Below, one piece after another: positions 17,945 to 27,112 of a DNA stretch of 59,099 bases; within the stretch, counting starts at the first letter, position 1; every line of letters begins with the position of its first letter. The notes under the pieces are model-generated. The model was not told where the DNA came from, did no database searches, and was given only the letters and a program-made list of their open reading frames with translations. This stretch comes from an uncultured Clostridia bacterium (GTDB lineage Bacteria; Bacillota; Clostridia; Oscillospirales; CAG-272). A program made the translations under genes and the position numbers. The stretch lies in contig CANPZU010000013.1 of the NCBI GenBank assembly GCA_947588825.1, forward strand, positions 1 through 59,099. The letters run 5' to 3'.

Positions 17945-19200
17945 ATAAACAAATTCACTATATCCTTAAACATTATGAAAAGGGCAAAACCGAATATCAA
18001 GGTTAGGGCAATGCCGTTTATTTTAGCTCTTAAAGAGGCGCTTATCGGCTTGCCTCTTATCAGCTCGATGACATAGAAAAGAAGATGTCCACCGTCAAGA
18101 GCGGGAATAGGCAGCAGATTTATTATACCAAGGTTTATCGATAAAAGCACGACAAGGTAAAGAAAACTGGTTGCGCCGTTTTTTGCCGCGTTGCCTATCT
18201 CGCCCGAAATGCCAACCGGGCTTGAAAATGCCTCTATCCCGTACTTGCCGACAATAAGGTCGTGCAGGCTGTCCCAAACGGTCTTTATCATCATGACGCC
18301 ATACTCAAAGGATTGAGAGATCACAGAGGCAAAATTCTTTTCAACACGGTAGACCTGAAAATCGACCACACCGTAAGCGACCCCGCCCTGTTCTTCGTCC
18401 ATTGTTTCTATGGCGAAAACCACGTCCTTAAGCTCGATTTTTTCACCGCCGCTGTAACCTGTCATCTCCCCGTTATCGTTATATTCTATATCGGCGTTCC
18501 TTACGACCGTGAGGTCGATCGGTTCGTTTCCGTAATACATAATTGAATACGCAAGGAACATGTGGGTGTTGACATGTGTGTTATTTACCTTGAGAATGAT
18601 ATCGTTTTCTTTCAGTCCGTATTTTTGAGATACCGCGCCGTCCTTAAACTCGGCGACAACCGTACCTCCTATGCCGTTCATTGTGGCAACCATGACAACG
18701 GTTAGTATAAGTCCGATTATTATGTTGGTAAGTCCGCCCGCGGCGATTATTATCATCCTCTGCCATATGGGCTTTTTCGAAAGCGCCCTCGGATCCTCCT
18801 GAGGCTTGCTCGGTGCGCCGTCTTCTTTGGATTCTTTACCTTCTTTACCTTCTTTTTCTTCTTTTTCTTCCTTTTCTTCTATCTCCAAAGCCGCATTCGC
18901 GTTTGGATCAGCGCTTTTTCCCGAGGGAGTCAGATCGTACTTTTTTTGCAGCGCAGAATCGACCTCTTCCTCGCCGTTTTCACCGACCATCTGCACATAT
19001 CCCCCGATAGGCAGCAAACGTACCGAATAGAGTATATCGGTCTTTTTGGACTTGTGCGAATAGATCGTGGGACCCATGCCGATTGAAAACTCGAGTATAT
19101 GCACATCAAAAATACGGGCTGTTATATAATGTCCCAACTCGTGAACAAGGATCAAGGCGCTGAACACAAGCACCGTAAGCAATATGGTCACAAAAACCAT
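17941..19200 (-). CDS. rseP: Site-2 intramembrane metalloprotease RseP family
   Basis: About 419 residues. The zinc site HELGH (H20, E21, H24) lies in the first membrane helix, a PDZ-like domain follows the second helix (SQKYGLKENDIILKVN), and NLLPIPALDGGH gives the second metal-binding motif. It cleaves membrane-bound anti-sigma factors or signal peptide remnants. Between the first and second helix there is an unusual low-complexity insert (about residues 83-139) full of Glu-Lys-Glu-Glu repeats, not common in the family. GGAGG lies 9 bases before the ATG at 19200, so I prefer this start to the TTG at 19206. Confidence 0.93.
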   Translation of the reverse strand: MVFVTILLTVLVFSALILVHELGHYITARIFDVHILEFSIGMGPTIYSHKSKKTDILYSVRLLPIGGYVQMVGENGEEEVDSALQKKYDLTPSGKSADPNANAALEIEEKEEKEEKEGKEGKESKEDGAPSKPQEDPRALSKKPIWQRMIIIAAGGLTNIIIGLILTVVMVATMNGIGGTVVAEFKDGAVSQKYGLKENDIILKVNNTHVNTHMFLAYSIMYYGNEPIDLTVVRNADIEYNDNGEMTGYSGGEKIELKDVVFAIETMDEEQGGVAYGVVDFQVYRVEKNFASVISQSFEYGVMMIKTVWDSLHDLIVGKYGIEAFSSPVGISGEIGNAAKNGATSFLYLVVLLSINLGIINLLPIPALDGGHLLFYVIELIRGKPISASLRAKINGIALTLIFGFALFIMFKDIVNLFI

Positions 19201-19256
19201 AGACAATATCCTCCTATTTGCCTTTGCCGCTCCATAGCGACTGACCTTGAATGCCT

Positions 19257-20420
19257 TTAATGATTGTTTACCGACTTTCTCACCGTCAACTTGGCCTCTT
19301 GCCGGTAATTAAGTATCTGCTCAAGCGTTGGCTCTCCTATATCCGGGGCGCCGTACACCGTCTCCTGAACCAATTTCGTTATATTGGTAAAGGGTATCTC
19401 TCGCCGCAAAAACAAAGAGGTCGCCTCTTCGTTGGCGCCGTCGAGCATCGCGGGAACTACTCCTGCACGCCCGAGTACATAAGGGGCAAGAGAGAGCGCG
19501 GGAAAGGTTTTGGCGTCGGGTTTAAAAAATGTGAGCCGTTCTATATCGGCAAGCTCGGTCCTGCGCAGCGGTCCCGCCGCTCTGTTTGGGTATGTTATGG
19601 CATACTGAATGCACATTTTCATGTCGGGAAGGCTCATCTGTGCAATGAGCGCTCCGTCCACATATTCCACCAAAGAGTGAACAACGCTTTCTCTGTGAAT
19701 AAGCACGTCTATTTTGTCGGCCGGTACGCAAAAAAGACACGCCGCCTCTATCACCTCAAAGCATTTGTTCATAAGAGTGGCGCTGTCTATCGTTATCTTT
19801 TGCCCCATCTTCCATGTGGGATGACTGAGCGCCTGCTCGGGTGTGACATCTTTCAGCTCATCCTCGCTCATACCGAAGAACGGACCGCCTGATGCGGTAA
19901 GGATGAGCTTTGAGACCTCTTCTCTTTTGCCGTTCATAAGGCACTGAAATATCGCGCAGTGCTCACTGTCAATCGGCATGAGCGAAACTCCCTTTGCCTT
20001 CGCCCTTTTCATAACGAGCTCGCCCGCCACCACAAGCGTTTCCTTGTTTGCAAGGGCGATATCTTTGCCGCAGTCGATAGCCTTTAACGTGGGAAGCAGT
20101 CCCGCTCCGCCGATTATTGAATTTATAACCGTATCACATCGGCACTCCTCAAGCATTTTCAGAATGCCGTTTTCCCCCTCGAACACCTTTATATCGGTGT
20201 CGGCAAGCCGTATGCGCAGATCTCTTGCGCAAGTTATATCCGACATCGCGCAGTATCTTACCTTAAACCTTCTCGCCTGCTCCTCAAGAAGATCTGTGCT
20301 GCTTTGCGCCGAAAGCGCCTCAACCGTAATATTGTGAAAAGCGCACACCTCAAGCGCCTGAGTACCTATCGAGCCGGTCGAGCCGAGAACGGCTATTGTC
20401 TTTTTTATATCATTAACCAT
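19257..20420 (-). CDS. dxr: 1-deoxy-D-xylulose 5-phosphate reductoisomerase
   Basis: 387 residues. NADPH site GSTGSIGTQALEV at the N-terminus, catalytic and metal-binding IDSEHCAIFQ in the middle, and SATLMNKCFEVIEA for substrate binding. It converts DXP to MEP, the first committed step of the MEP isoprenoid pathway. AAAGGAAG precedes ATG 20420. Third-last enzyme block of the operon, between cdsA and rseP, as in many Clostridia and Bacilli. Confidence 0.97.
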   Translation of the reverse strand: MVNDIKKTIAVLGSTGSIGTQALEVCAFHNITVEALSAQSSTDLLEEQARRFKVRYCAMSDITCARDLRIRLADTDIKVFEGENGILKMLEECRCDTVINSIIGGAGLLPTLKAIDCGKDIALANKETLVVAGELVMKRAKAKGVSLMPIDSEHCAIFQCLMNGKREEVSKLILTASGGPFFGMSEDELKDVTPEQALSHPTWKMGQKITIDSATLMNKCFEVIEAACLFCVPADKIDVLIHRESVVHSLVEYVDGALIAQMSLPDMKMCIQYAITYPNRAAGPLRRTELADIERLTFFKPDAKTFPALSLAPYVLGRAGVVPAMLDGANEEATSLFLRREIPFTNITKLVQETVYGAPDIGEPTLEQILNYRQEAKLTVRKSVNNH

Positions 20421-20462
20421 TTTTATGATTCTTCCTTTCGGCGTATACCCTTGCCCGATGTC

Positions 20463-21287
20463 TCAGTCGATAAAATTGACAATACGTATGAGCAGCATGA
20501 GAAATGGCGCGCAGGCAATTACGCTGTCAAATCTGTCAAGCACGCCGCCGTGCCCGGGAAACATCCTGCCGTAGTCTTTTATATTGTATTTTCTTTTCAG
20601 AAGAGACATGACAAGATCGCCTATCATCGCAACTACGCTGAGCAGCATTCCGCTTATGACAAAGACGCCGTAATGAACTTTGACATCTATTATAAGGTCG
20701 ATCACTAAAGCGTATACAAGCATTGACAAAATACAAACTATTATACCTCCGATCGCCCCTTCGACCGTCTTTTTGGGGCTCACGTCCGGAATAAGTTTGT
20801 GCTTTCCCAACGCCATGCCCGAAAAGTACGCGCCCGAGTCGGTAAGCCAAGCCGCCACAAAAACAATCAGATACAAATACCCTCCAAAACGCGAATCACG
20901 AATCAAAAGAATGCATGAAAACGTAATTGCGATATAGAACATCATCATAAAAAGCTCGGAAACGCCGTCAATGGGCACCCGACCCCTTGAAAAAAGGGAG
21001 GCGGCAATGAGTATGAACATGTAAACGACGGTGGAAAAGAGCATGTACACAAGAAAACGGTCAAGCTCGTCTATTCCCCGGGCAAGTATCACCGCTCCCG
21101 CAGTATAAGCATATGAGGCGAGAGAAAGAATGAAATTTTTGCTAAGTCCTATGCACCGAAGCATCTCAAACGCCGCGATAAGAGACAGCAGAAGTATACA
21201 GACGGTAAAGGCCGGCGTGTCGGAAAATATAAGAAACGGCAAAAAGACCGCCACCGCCACTACGGCGGTAATAACTCTTGTTTTCAT
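20463..21287 (-). CDS. cdsA: Phosphatidate cytidylyltransferase
   Basis: About 274 residues with seven or eight membrane helices. The C-terminal signature is complete: SLLKRKYNIKDYGRMFPGHGG followed by VLDRFDS. It makes CDP-diacylglycerol from phosphatidic acid and CTP, feeding phosphatidylserine synthase (a pssA homologue lies at 49.1 kb). The Shine-Dalgarno is weak (AAAGGC, 15 bases from the ATG), perhaps giving lower translation than its neighbours. Confidence 0.95.
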   Translation of the reverse strand: MKTRVITAVVAVAVFLPFLIFSDTPAFTVCILLLSLIAAFEMLRCIGLSKNFILSLASYAYTAGAVILARGIDELDRFLVYMLFSTVVYMFILIAASLFSRGRVPIDGVSELFMMMFYIAITFSCILLIRDSRFGGYLYLIVFVAAWLTDSGAYFSGMALGKHKLIPDVSPKKTVEGAIGGIIVCILSMLVYALVIDLIIDVKVHYGVFVISGMLLSVVAMIGDLVMSLLKRKYNIKDYGRMFPGHGGVLDRFDSVIACAPFLMLLIRIVNFID

Positions 21288-21373
21288 TTTTTATTAATAT
21301 GCCTTTGAATTAAAATGCCAAGGCTTCCTTTCAAATGTCAGTCTAACGCTTATAAAATAAGCTTTTTGCTCTT

Positions 21374-22090
21374 TTAACCGAGTCCTCCGTACTTCCTTTT
21401 TCTGCTGTAAAAGCTTTCTATCGCCTTTTTGAGCTCTTTTTCATCAAAATCCGGCCAAAGCGTGTCGGTAAAGTAAAACTCTGAATAGGCCGCCTGCCAA
21501 AGCAGAAAGTTGGAAAGGCGCATCTCTCCGGCGCTTCTTATTATAAGGTCAGGAGGAGGAGAAAGCTTTGTGTACAGGTTGTCGTCTATGTCTTCCTCGG
21601 TAATGACCCTTTTACCGTTTGAAAGAGCTTCGTTCACCGCGTGGACTATCTCGCTTCTTGAGCCGTAATTCATCGCGATATTAAGTATCCTTTTACCCGA
21701 ACTGCTCTTTTGCTCTATCTCGCGCATTCTGCTTCTTAACTCGCGCGCAAAAGGAGACTTATCACCAAGAAAAATTATTCTGAGATCGTTTTTGTCAATA
21801 ATTCTTTCCGCCTCGTCAAGATAGTCGGAGAGCAGCTTCATTATGCGGTCTATCTCTTCTTTGGGCCTTGACCAGTTTTCGGTGGAAAAAGCGTACACCG
21901 TCATATGCTTCAACTGCATTTGATTGCAGCACTCGACGATTTTCCTGAAGGCCGCCGCGCCCGCGACATGCCCCGAGCTTCTCGGCAGACCCCTTGAGGT
22001 CGCCCATCTGCCGTTGCCGTCCATTATAAATGCGATATGAGACAAACTCTCATCACATGTCAGGACTTCTCTTTTCTTTTTTTTGAACAT
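21374..22090 (-). CDS. uppS: Isoprenyl transferase (undecaprenyl diphosphate synthase)
   Basis: 238 residues, cis-prenyltransferase. The N-terminal FIMDGNGRWATSRGLPR holds the catalytic Asp24 and the diphosphate-binding region; downstream YAFSTENWSRP and the C-terminal RSAGEMRLSNFLLWQAAYSE are diagnostic. It extends farnesyl diphosphate to the C55 carrier used for peptidoglycan. AAAAGGCGG precedes the ATG. The gap to frr upstream holds a strong hairpin. Confidence 0.96.
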   Translation of the reverse strand: MFKKKKREVLTCDESLSHIAFIMDGNGRWATSRGLPRSSGHVAGAAAFRKIVECCNQMQLKHMTVYAFSTENWSRPKEEIDRIMKLLSDYLDEAERIIDKNDLRIIFLGDKSPFARELRSRMREIEQKSSSGKRILNIAMNYGSRSEIVHAVNEALSNGKRVITEEDIDDNLYTKLSPPPDLIIRSAGEMRLSNFLLWQAAYSEFYFTDTLWPDFDEKELKKAIESFYSRKRKYGGLG

Positions 22091-22205
22091 TTTATCCGCC
22101 TTTTTGCCATTTGTAGGTCTGTGCTGAAAAAGTCTGCTTTAAAGCTTTATCCTTGCTTGTAATTAATTGTCAAACAAGCTTTTGCGCAAAGAAGCTCACA
22201 AGCTT

Positions 22206-22235
22206 GGGGCTGCGGTATTTGAGCACCGCAGCCCC
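22206..22235. other. Strong intra-operon hairpin between frr and uppS
   Basis: Perfect 11-base stem GGGGCTGCGGT (22206-22216) / ACCGCAGCCCC (22225-22235) with an 8-base loop. No T-run on the minus strand follows, so it is unlikely to be a full terminator; it could slow decay or processing of the operon mRNA. Confidence 0.6.
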
Positions 22236-22254
22236 GTCCTGTATCCTCGGCAGC

Positions 22255-22809
22255 TCAGATGGCCATTATTTCTTCGTTCTTTTTCTCAAGTACGACGTCC
22301 ACATTCTTGACATATTTGTCGGTAAGCTCCTGGACCGATTTGTCCGAAGCTTTTTGCTCGTCCTCGGTCATCTGCGAGTTCTTTTTCATTTCTTTGCTCT
22401 TGTCATTGGCTTCTCTTCTGATGTTTCGAATCGCGACCTTCGCCTCATCTGCGTATTTTGCGGCCTGCTTGCAAAGCTCTTTTCTCCTCTCCTCGGTAGG
22501 CTGAGGAAACGCCAGTCTGATTATGGCGCCGTCGTTTGCGGGAGTTATTCCCACATCCGAAGCCAGTATCGCTTTTTCTATAAGCTTAAGCGTGGATTTG
22601 TCCCAGGGTTGAATCGTGAGAGTCCTTGCGTCACTCGCCTTTATTTGCGCTATATCCTTGATCTTTGTCGGCACTCCGTAATAGTCCACATAGACCCTGT
22701 CAAGGACCGAAACATTTGCCTTGCCGGCTCTGATATATCCGAGGCTTTTCTCAAGAGTGGCAACTGTTTTTTTCATTTTCTCTTCATAAGACGTGGTGTC
22801 GAGTTTCAT
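22255..22809 (-). CDS. frr: Ribosome recycling factor
   Basis: 184 residues from ATG 22809, matching the usual size. The conserved C-terminal segment RRKELCKQAAKYADEAKVAIRNIRREANDK and the earlier LDRVYVDYYGVPTKIKDIA are present. It splits post-termination ribosomes with EF-G. GAAAGGA lies 9 bases before this ATG; the ATG three codons upstream touches the ribosome site and is less likely. It follows pyrH as in most bacteria. Confidence 0.97.
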   Translation of the reverse strand: MKLDTTSYEEKMKKTVATLEKSLGYIRAGKANVSVLDRVYVDYYGVPTKIKDIAQIKASDARTLTIQPWDKSTLKLIEKAILASDVGITPANDGAIIRLAFPQPTEERRKELCKQAAKYADEAKVAIRNIRREANDKSKEMKKNSQMTEDEQKASDKSVQELTDKYVKNVDVVLEKKNEEIMAI

Positions 22810-22882
22810 GGTATTCATTCCTTTCGCATTTTATTTTCATGTAATTTCTTTGTTCTGATTTCAAATTTCAAATTTCTGATTT

Positions 22883-23632
22883 TCATTCGGCAAGTATTTC
22901 TGTCCTGCCGTTTCCCACCACCGTTCCGAGCTCTTCGCCGTTTACGGTTTTTATTATATTGTTCATATCGTCAAGCCCGAATAAGTGTATGGTTATGTTA
23001 TTTGCCATACAGAACGCGCTCGCGGTCATATCGATCGCGGTGAGCCTATTTGCAAGAATGTCGGAAAAGCTCAGGCGCTTGTACCTGTAAAGAGGCTCCT
23101 CTGAGGACACGTTCGGATCGCGGTTGTATATATAGCTTATATTCTTTGCCATAAGCACCATGTCCGCATTTATCTCCGCCGCGCGCAGAACCGCCGCCGT
23201 GTCGGTCGAAAAGAAAGGATTTCCGCTTCCTCCCGCAAATATGACGACATATCCGTTATCAAAGGCTTCAACGGCCTTTTCCTTCGAATATCCCTCGCAA
23301 AAGCTGCCCATGGGCATGGAGGATAAAACCTTCGACTTTACTCCCGCCTGCTCGAGAAAATCGCATATCGCAAGAGAATTTATGACCGTTGCTATCATAC
23401 CCATATGGTCGGCGCGGGCGGCATCCATGTCGTGCCCCTGCCTGCCTCTCCATATATTGCCCGCTCCGCTGACGATTCCCACCTGAATATTGCCGCTCAC
23501 GCACTCCTTTATCACAAGGGACAGCCGTTTGAGCACATCGAAATTAAAAGTATCACTTGTTCCTTTGCTGAGAGCCTCCCCCGATATTTTAAGCAGGATC
23601 CTCTTTTGCGCGCCGCCGATTTTATGATCCAT
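22883..23632 (-). CDS. pyrH: UMP kinase
   Basis: 249 residues from ATG 23632. Amino-acid-kinase fold: LLKISGEALS near the N-terminus, GNIWRGRQ for phosphate binding, FAGGSGNPFFSTDTAAVLRA and the C-terminal LFGLDDMNNIIK. It phosphorylates UMP to UDP and is usually a hexamer controlled by UTP and GTP. GGGGAG precedes the chosen ATG by 7 bases; the frame reaches a TTG at 23653. It is the first gene of the operon here; rpsB and tsf, which often come before it, are replaced by a divergent DUF1846 gene. Confidence 0.96.
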   Translation of the reverse strand: MDHKIGGAQKRILLKISGEALSKGTSDTFNFDVLKRLSLVIKECVSGNIQVGIVSGAGNIWRGRQGHDMDAARADHMGMIATVINSLAICDFLEQAGVKSKVLSSMPMGSFCEGYSKEKAVEAFDNGYVVIFAGGSGNPFFSTDTAAVLRAAEINADMVLMAKNISYIYNRDPNVSSEEPLYRYKRLSFSDILANRLTAIDMTASAFCMANNITIHLFGLDDMNNIIKTVNGEELGTVVGNGRTEILAE

Positions 23633-23674
23633 ATGACGTCTCCCCAATATCAATACATATTTACATACATTAAT

Positions 23675-23703
23675 ATTTTAACTCATCTTTTGGGTTTTGT
23701 AAA
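23675..23703 (-). promoter_or_regulatory. Promoter of the pyrH-polC operon
   Basis: Minus-strand -35 TTTACA (23703-23698), 17 bases, -10 TAAAAT (23680-23675), about 45 bases before the pyrH start. Confidence 0.65.
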
Positions 23704-23861
23704 TACGTTATCAAGCTTTTTTACAATTTTTTAAAATTCAACCCGAACGCATAAAAATAACTGACGCTCTTAAGCAGAACCGCCGAGAAAAACAATAAAA
23801 TAAAATTTCAATAATATCCGAAAAAAAATCGTCCGTTTTTATTTAAAATTCGCATTGGCTA

Positions 23862-23890
23862 TTGACGATGACCTCAAAAAAATGTAAAAT
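23862..23890 (+). promoter_or_regulatory. Promoter of the DUF1846 gene
   Basis: -35 TTGACG (23862-23867), 17 bases, -10 TAAAAT (23885-23890). The leader of about 80 bases is AT-rich with repeated TATATGACAT-like words (23910-23932) and no clear hairpin. Confidence 0.7.
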
Positions 23891-23978
23891 ATGAGTATAT
23901 AGTATATCAGCATATGACAGTATATGACATAAAGAATATAAAAAGGAATTTTGCAAAAAGCAAAGGCGGGTCCTAAAA

Positions 23979-25463
23979 ATGTTTAAGATCGGTTTTGACA
24001 ATGACAAGTACATATCCCTTCAATCAGAAAAAATCAAAGAAAGAATCGGCAAATTCAACGGAAAACTGTATCTTGAATTCGGCGGTAAGCTGTTTGACGA
24101 CTACCATGCCTCGCGAGTCCTTCCGGGCTTTGAACCGGACAGTAAAATAAGAATGCTGCTTCAGCTCAAGAATCAGGCGGAGGTCGTTATCGCTATAAAC
24201 GCGGCTGACATCGAAAAAAACAAGGTGCGCGGGGATCTTGGAATAACGTACGATCAGGATGTTCTCCGCCTTATCGACGCTTTCAGAAAATTCGGCATAT
24301 ATGTAGGCAGCGTAGTCATGACAAGATATATGAGTCAGCCGGCCGCCGAAGCCTTCATACAAAGGCTGAGCGGACTCGGAATCAGAGTGTATAAACACTA
24401 CACCATAAGCGGATACCCCTCCGACGTTGCCAAAATCGTATCGGAAGAAGGCTTTGGAAAAAACGAATACATAGAAACTTCGAGATCTCTTGTAGTCGTA
24501 ACCGCTCCCGGACCGGGAAGCGGCAAAATGGCGACCTGTCTGAGTCAACTATACCATGACCACAAAAGGGGTATATCCTCGGGATACGCGAAATTCGAGA
24601 CCTTTCCCATTTGGAACATGCCGTTAAAACACCCCGTGAATATAGCGTACGAGGCCGCAACCGCCGATCTTAACGACGTGAATATGATAGACCCGTTTCA
24701 CCTTGAGGCATACGGAATCACAACCGTAAACTATAACAGAGATGTGGAAATATTCCCTGTGCTGGAGGCGATATTCAAGAGAATCTACGGCTCCTCGCCT
24801 TATAAATCCCCGACTGATATGGGAGTCAATATGGCGGGATACTGCATTTTTGATAACGAAGCGGTAAAAGAAGCCTCACGTGCGGAAATAATAAGACGTT
24901 ATTACAACGCTTGCTGCGACGTCAAGCGGGGACTTGCCGACGGCAAGGAAGCCGAAAAAATAAAGATAATCATGGACAGCGCCTCAATAACCGAGGATGA
25001 GCGCCCGGTTATAAAAGCCGCCCTTCAAAAAGCGCGGGACACCGGCGCTCCCGCCGCCGCGATAGAGCTTCCCGACGGAAAAATTATAACCGGAAAAACC
25101 TCCTCTCTGCTGGGGGCCGCCTCGGCAATGCTGCTTAACGCTCTTAAAGCGCTTGCCGGTATCGACGATTCGCGCACGCTTATCTCCCCCGACATAATAA
25201 CTCCCGTAATGGAGCTGAAAACCGGTCACCTCGGCAACAAAAATCCGCGCCTGCACACGGATGAAATCCTTGTCGCTCTCTCTATCTGCGCGGCAAGCGA
25301 CCCCGTCGCTTCCCTTGCCCTCAAACAGCTTGATAAGCTAAGAAACTGTCAGGTCCACTCAACCGTCATAATATCCTTTGCCGATCTCTCGGTGCTCAAA
25401 AAGCTCGGCACGTACGTCACCTGCGAGCCGATTTACGAAACAAAATCACTTTACCATAAGTAA
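23979..25463 (+). CDS. DUF1846 domain-containing protein
   Basis: 494 residues, the whole length of the DUF1846 family. The N-terminal MFKIGFDNDKYISLQSEKIKERI, FGGKLFDDYHASRVLPGFEPD and the later VVVTAPGPGSGKMATCLSQLYHD (a P-loop-like glycine-rich segment) are typical. Known structures show a nucleotide-binding-like fold, but the biochemical role is not settled. Cytoplasmic, no signal. It runs divergently from pyrH and is followed by a terminator and a degenerate repeat copy. Confidence 0.93.
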   Translation: MFKIGFDNDKYISLQSEKIKERIGKFNGKLYLEFGGKLFDDYHASRVLPGFEPDSKIRMLLQLKNQAEVVIAINAADIEKNKVRGDLGITYDQDVLRLIDAFRKFGIYVGSVVMTRYMSQPAAEAFIQRLSGLGIRVYKHYTISGYPSDVAKIVSEEGFGKNEYIETSRSLVVVTAPGPGSGKMATCLSQLYHDHKRGISSGYAKFETFPIWNMPLKHPVNIAYEAATADLNDVNMIDPFHLEAYGITTVNYNRDVEIFPVLEAIFKRIYGSSPYKSPTDMGVNMAGYCIFDNEAVKEASRAEIIRRYYNACCDVKRGLADGKEAEKIKIIMDSASITEDERPVIKAALQKARDTGAPAAAIELPDGKIITGKTSSLLGAASAMLLNALKALAGIDDSRTLISPDIITPVMELKTGHLGNKNPRLHTDEILVALSICAASDPVASLALKQLDKLRNCQVHSTVIISFADLSVLKKLGTYVTCEPIYETKSLYHK

Positions 25464-25518
25464 AAAAACAGCGAAGGTTTAGGATGTTTGATGTTTATTT
25501 TATAAACCAAAGAGTCCG

Positions 25519-25596
25519 CTCAAACGCAGCCGCCTCAGCAGTTTCTAAGGTTTTTCAAAATATGAGTTAGTTTGGCAGATTTTTTCAAAAAGACCC
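25519..25596 (-). repeat. Diverged copy of the dispersed intergenic repeat
   Basis: CTCAAACGCAGCCGCCTCAG and the following stretch resemble the reverse complement of the units at 45572 and 45666 (ACAAACGCGGCCGTCTTAG), in the same order up to the T-rich hairpin segment near 25580-25595. It lies between the DUF1846 gene and its terminator. The rest of 25464-25901 holds only that terminator and AT-rich sequence before the next gene. Confidence 0.5.
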
Positions 25597-25597
25597 T

Positions 25598-25648
25598 CAA
25601 AAAAGCTCGCTGCAGCCGCATCCTTGCGGCCTTACCGAGCTTTTTTGG
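25598..25648 (+). terminator. Terminator after the DUF1846 gene
   Basis: Stem CAAAAAAGCTCG / CGAGCTTTTTTGG enclosing an inner stem CCGCA / TGCGG; the outer arm gives a T-run on both strands. Confidence 0.75.
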
Positions 25649-25901
25649 ATTTTTGGAGGTTTTTTACCTTTCACGACGCGCTCGGACTTTGACCGATTGC
25701 GGTATGAGGCAAGGCCGATTTTAATGTTTATTGCTTTTTTGCGTAAAAGTACATAAGATAAATGTTAGAATAATTGTAACAGTTTTATTTTTAAAACAAA
25801 CGATTTTTCATATATTTTTTAAATGAAATCGGGTATACTGAATTTGCTACAAAGGCTATAAAGCAGATATCACATGTCTGTAATCAAAGAAAGGACAAGT
25901 C

Positions 25902-26615
25902 ATGAAAAAAATCGTTTCTCTTTTGATTCTTGTCTGCCTCATTCTTACATTTGCAGCATGCTCAAATGATGACGCGGACAACAGCACTCAAACAACAACG
26001 ACAACAACAAAAGCCGTTAGGCCAACATCTCCTAATAAGGACAATGACGTCGATAAGGATGATGACGACGAGAAAAAGGACGCCGTTATATCCGTCGGAC
26101 CGAACTACGGAGAGTGGACGGTCGAAGAAAAGAACTACACATGCTCCTCACGTCCCGACCCGCAGGAAAACTTCGCGCTGTACGTTCTCAGTGAAAGCGC
26201 GGACAAAGAGGTAACGCTTACCGCAGATATAACCGTTCCGATCACCGGACAGGCCGGTTTTATGTTCGGTATCACCGACTGCAACAACGACGGTGTTATC
26301 AACGAGAACGCCGACCAGTATTACCTTGTCTGTCTGCGCGGCACCCGTAATATCAGCGTTACAAGGTGCGATATGAGATGGGTCAACTGGATCCAGTCTT
26401 CCGATGTTATAGCCGAAGTCGGGCAAACGCTCAACGTGTCCGCAACGTATACAAAGGACGCGGACGGCGTCAAAATCGTGGTCAGCGCGGACGGTGTGGA
26501 ATTGTTCACCTATACTGACAGCAATCCTCTCACAGGCACCGCATACGGACTGGCAACAAAGGACACTCAGCCCCTGCAAAACGTTACCGCTCCCGAACCC
26601 GCAGCTGAAAAATAA
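25902..26615 (+). CDS. Lipoprotein with Thr-rich and acidic linker
   Basis: 237 residues. Signal peptide with lipobox TFAAC (Cys20), then a Thr run, an Asp/Lys-rich stretch (residues about 50-66) and a beta-rich domain of about 160 residues (GEWTVEEKNYTC ... YLVCLRGTRNISV ... VKIVVSADGVELFTYTDSNP). The order of short strands suggests a jelly-roll/LamG or DUF1080-like carbohydrate-associated fold; I infer this from pattern only. A TATACT at 25834 may be its -10. Good Shine-Dalgarno AAAGGA. Its neighbours are also secreted lipoproteins. Confidence 0.7.
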   Translation: MKKIVSLLILVCLILTFAACSNDDADNSTQTTTTTTKAVRPTSPNKDNDVDKDDDDEKKDAVISVGPNYGEWTVEEKNYTCSSRPDPQENFALYVLSESADKEVTLTADITVPITGQAGFMFGITDCNNDGVINENADQYYLVCLRGTRNISVTRCDMRWVNWIQSSDVIAEVGQTLNVSATYTKDADGVKIVVSADGVELFTYTDSNPLTGTAYGLATKDTQPLQNVTAPEPAAEK

Positions 26616-26652
26616 TGCCGCAGTATTTTAAAGCGGCAATAAACGGCTAAAG

Positions 26653-26700
26653 ACCGCTCCCGTTCAATACTTCTTCGTATTGAACGGGAGCGGTTCACTT
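26653..26700. terminator. Terminator, perfect 18-base stem
   Basis: ACCGCTCCCGTTCAATAC paired with GTATTGAACGGGAGCGGT, loop TTCTTC, followed by TCACTTTACTTTTG. It lies between the converging lipoprotein and ybjQ genes. Confidence 0.8.
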
Positions 26701-26746
26701 TACTTTTGTTGTCCCTTAACTTTGCGGCATTTACTGCTCGAAGGAT

Positions 26747-27064
26747 TTATTTTTTAATTATTTTTACCGCGCTTCCGTACGCCACGATCTCGGCGGCGCC
26801 CGCCATTACCGCAGAGGAAGCAAAGCTGACGCCGATGATCGCGTCGGCGCCCATAAGCAGCGCCTCGTTTTGCATGCGTTCGGTAGCTATTTGTCTTGCC
26901 TCGTTCAGCATATCGGTATACGCTTTGATCTCACCGCCGACAAGCGTCTTAAGACCGGTCATAAAGTCGTGGCCGAAGTTTTTTGACGTTACTACCGAGC
27001 CTTTTACCATTCCCAGCGCCTCTATTTCGCAGCCGGGGACATAATTGATAGTCAATAGAAGCAT
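26747..27064 (-). CDS. YbjQ/UPF0145 family protein
   Basis: 105 residues. Core motifs GMVKGSVVTSKNFG, MLNEARQIATERMQNEALLMGADAIIGV and a C-terminal AYGSAVKI match the UPF0145 (YbjQ) family, sometimes described as a heavy-metal-binding-like domain. The molecular role is not established; it forms oligomers in known structures. It follows the GH5 gene in the same direction with a gap of 48 bases and may be co-transcribed. Confidence 0.9.
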   Translation of the reverse strand: MLLLTINYVPGCEIEALGMVKGSVVTSKNFGHDFMTGLKTLVGGEIKAYTDMLNEARQIATERMQNEALLMGADAIIGVSFASSAVMAGAAEIVAYGSAVKIIKK

Positions 27065-27112
27065 AAATTTTCACACCTGACCTTTCGTCGGCTGAAGCCC
27101 AAAAACAAAGCT

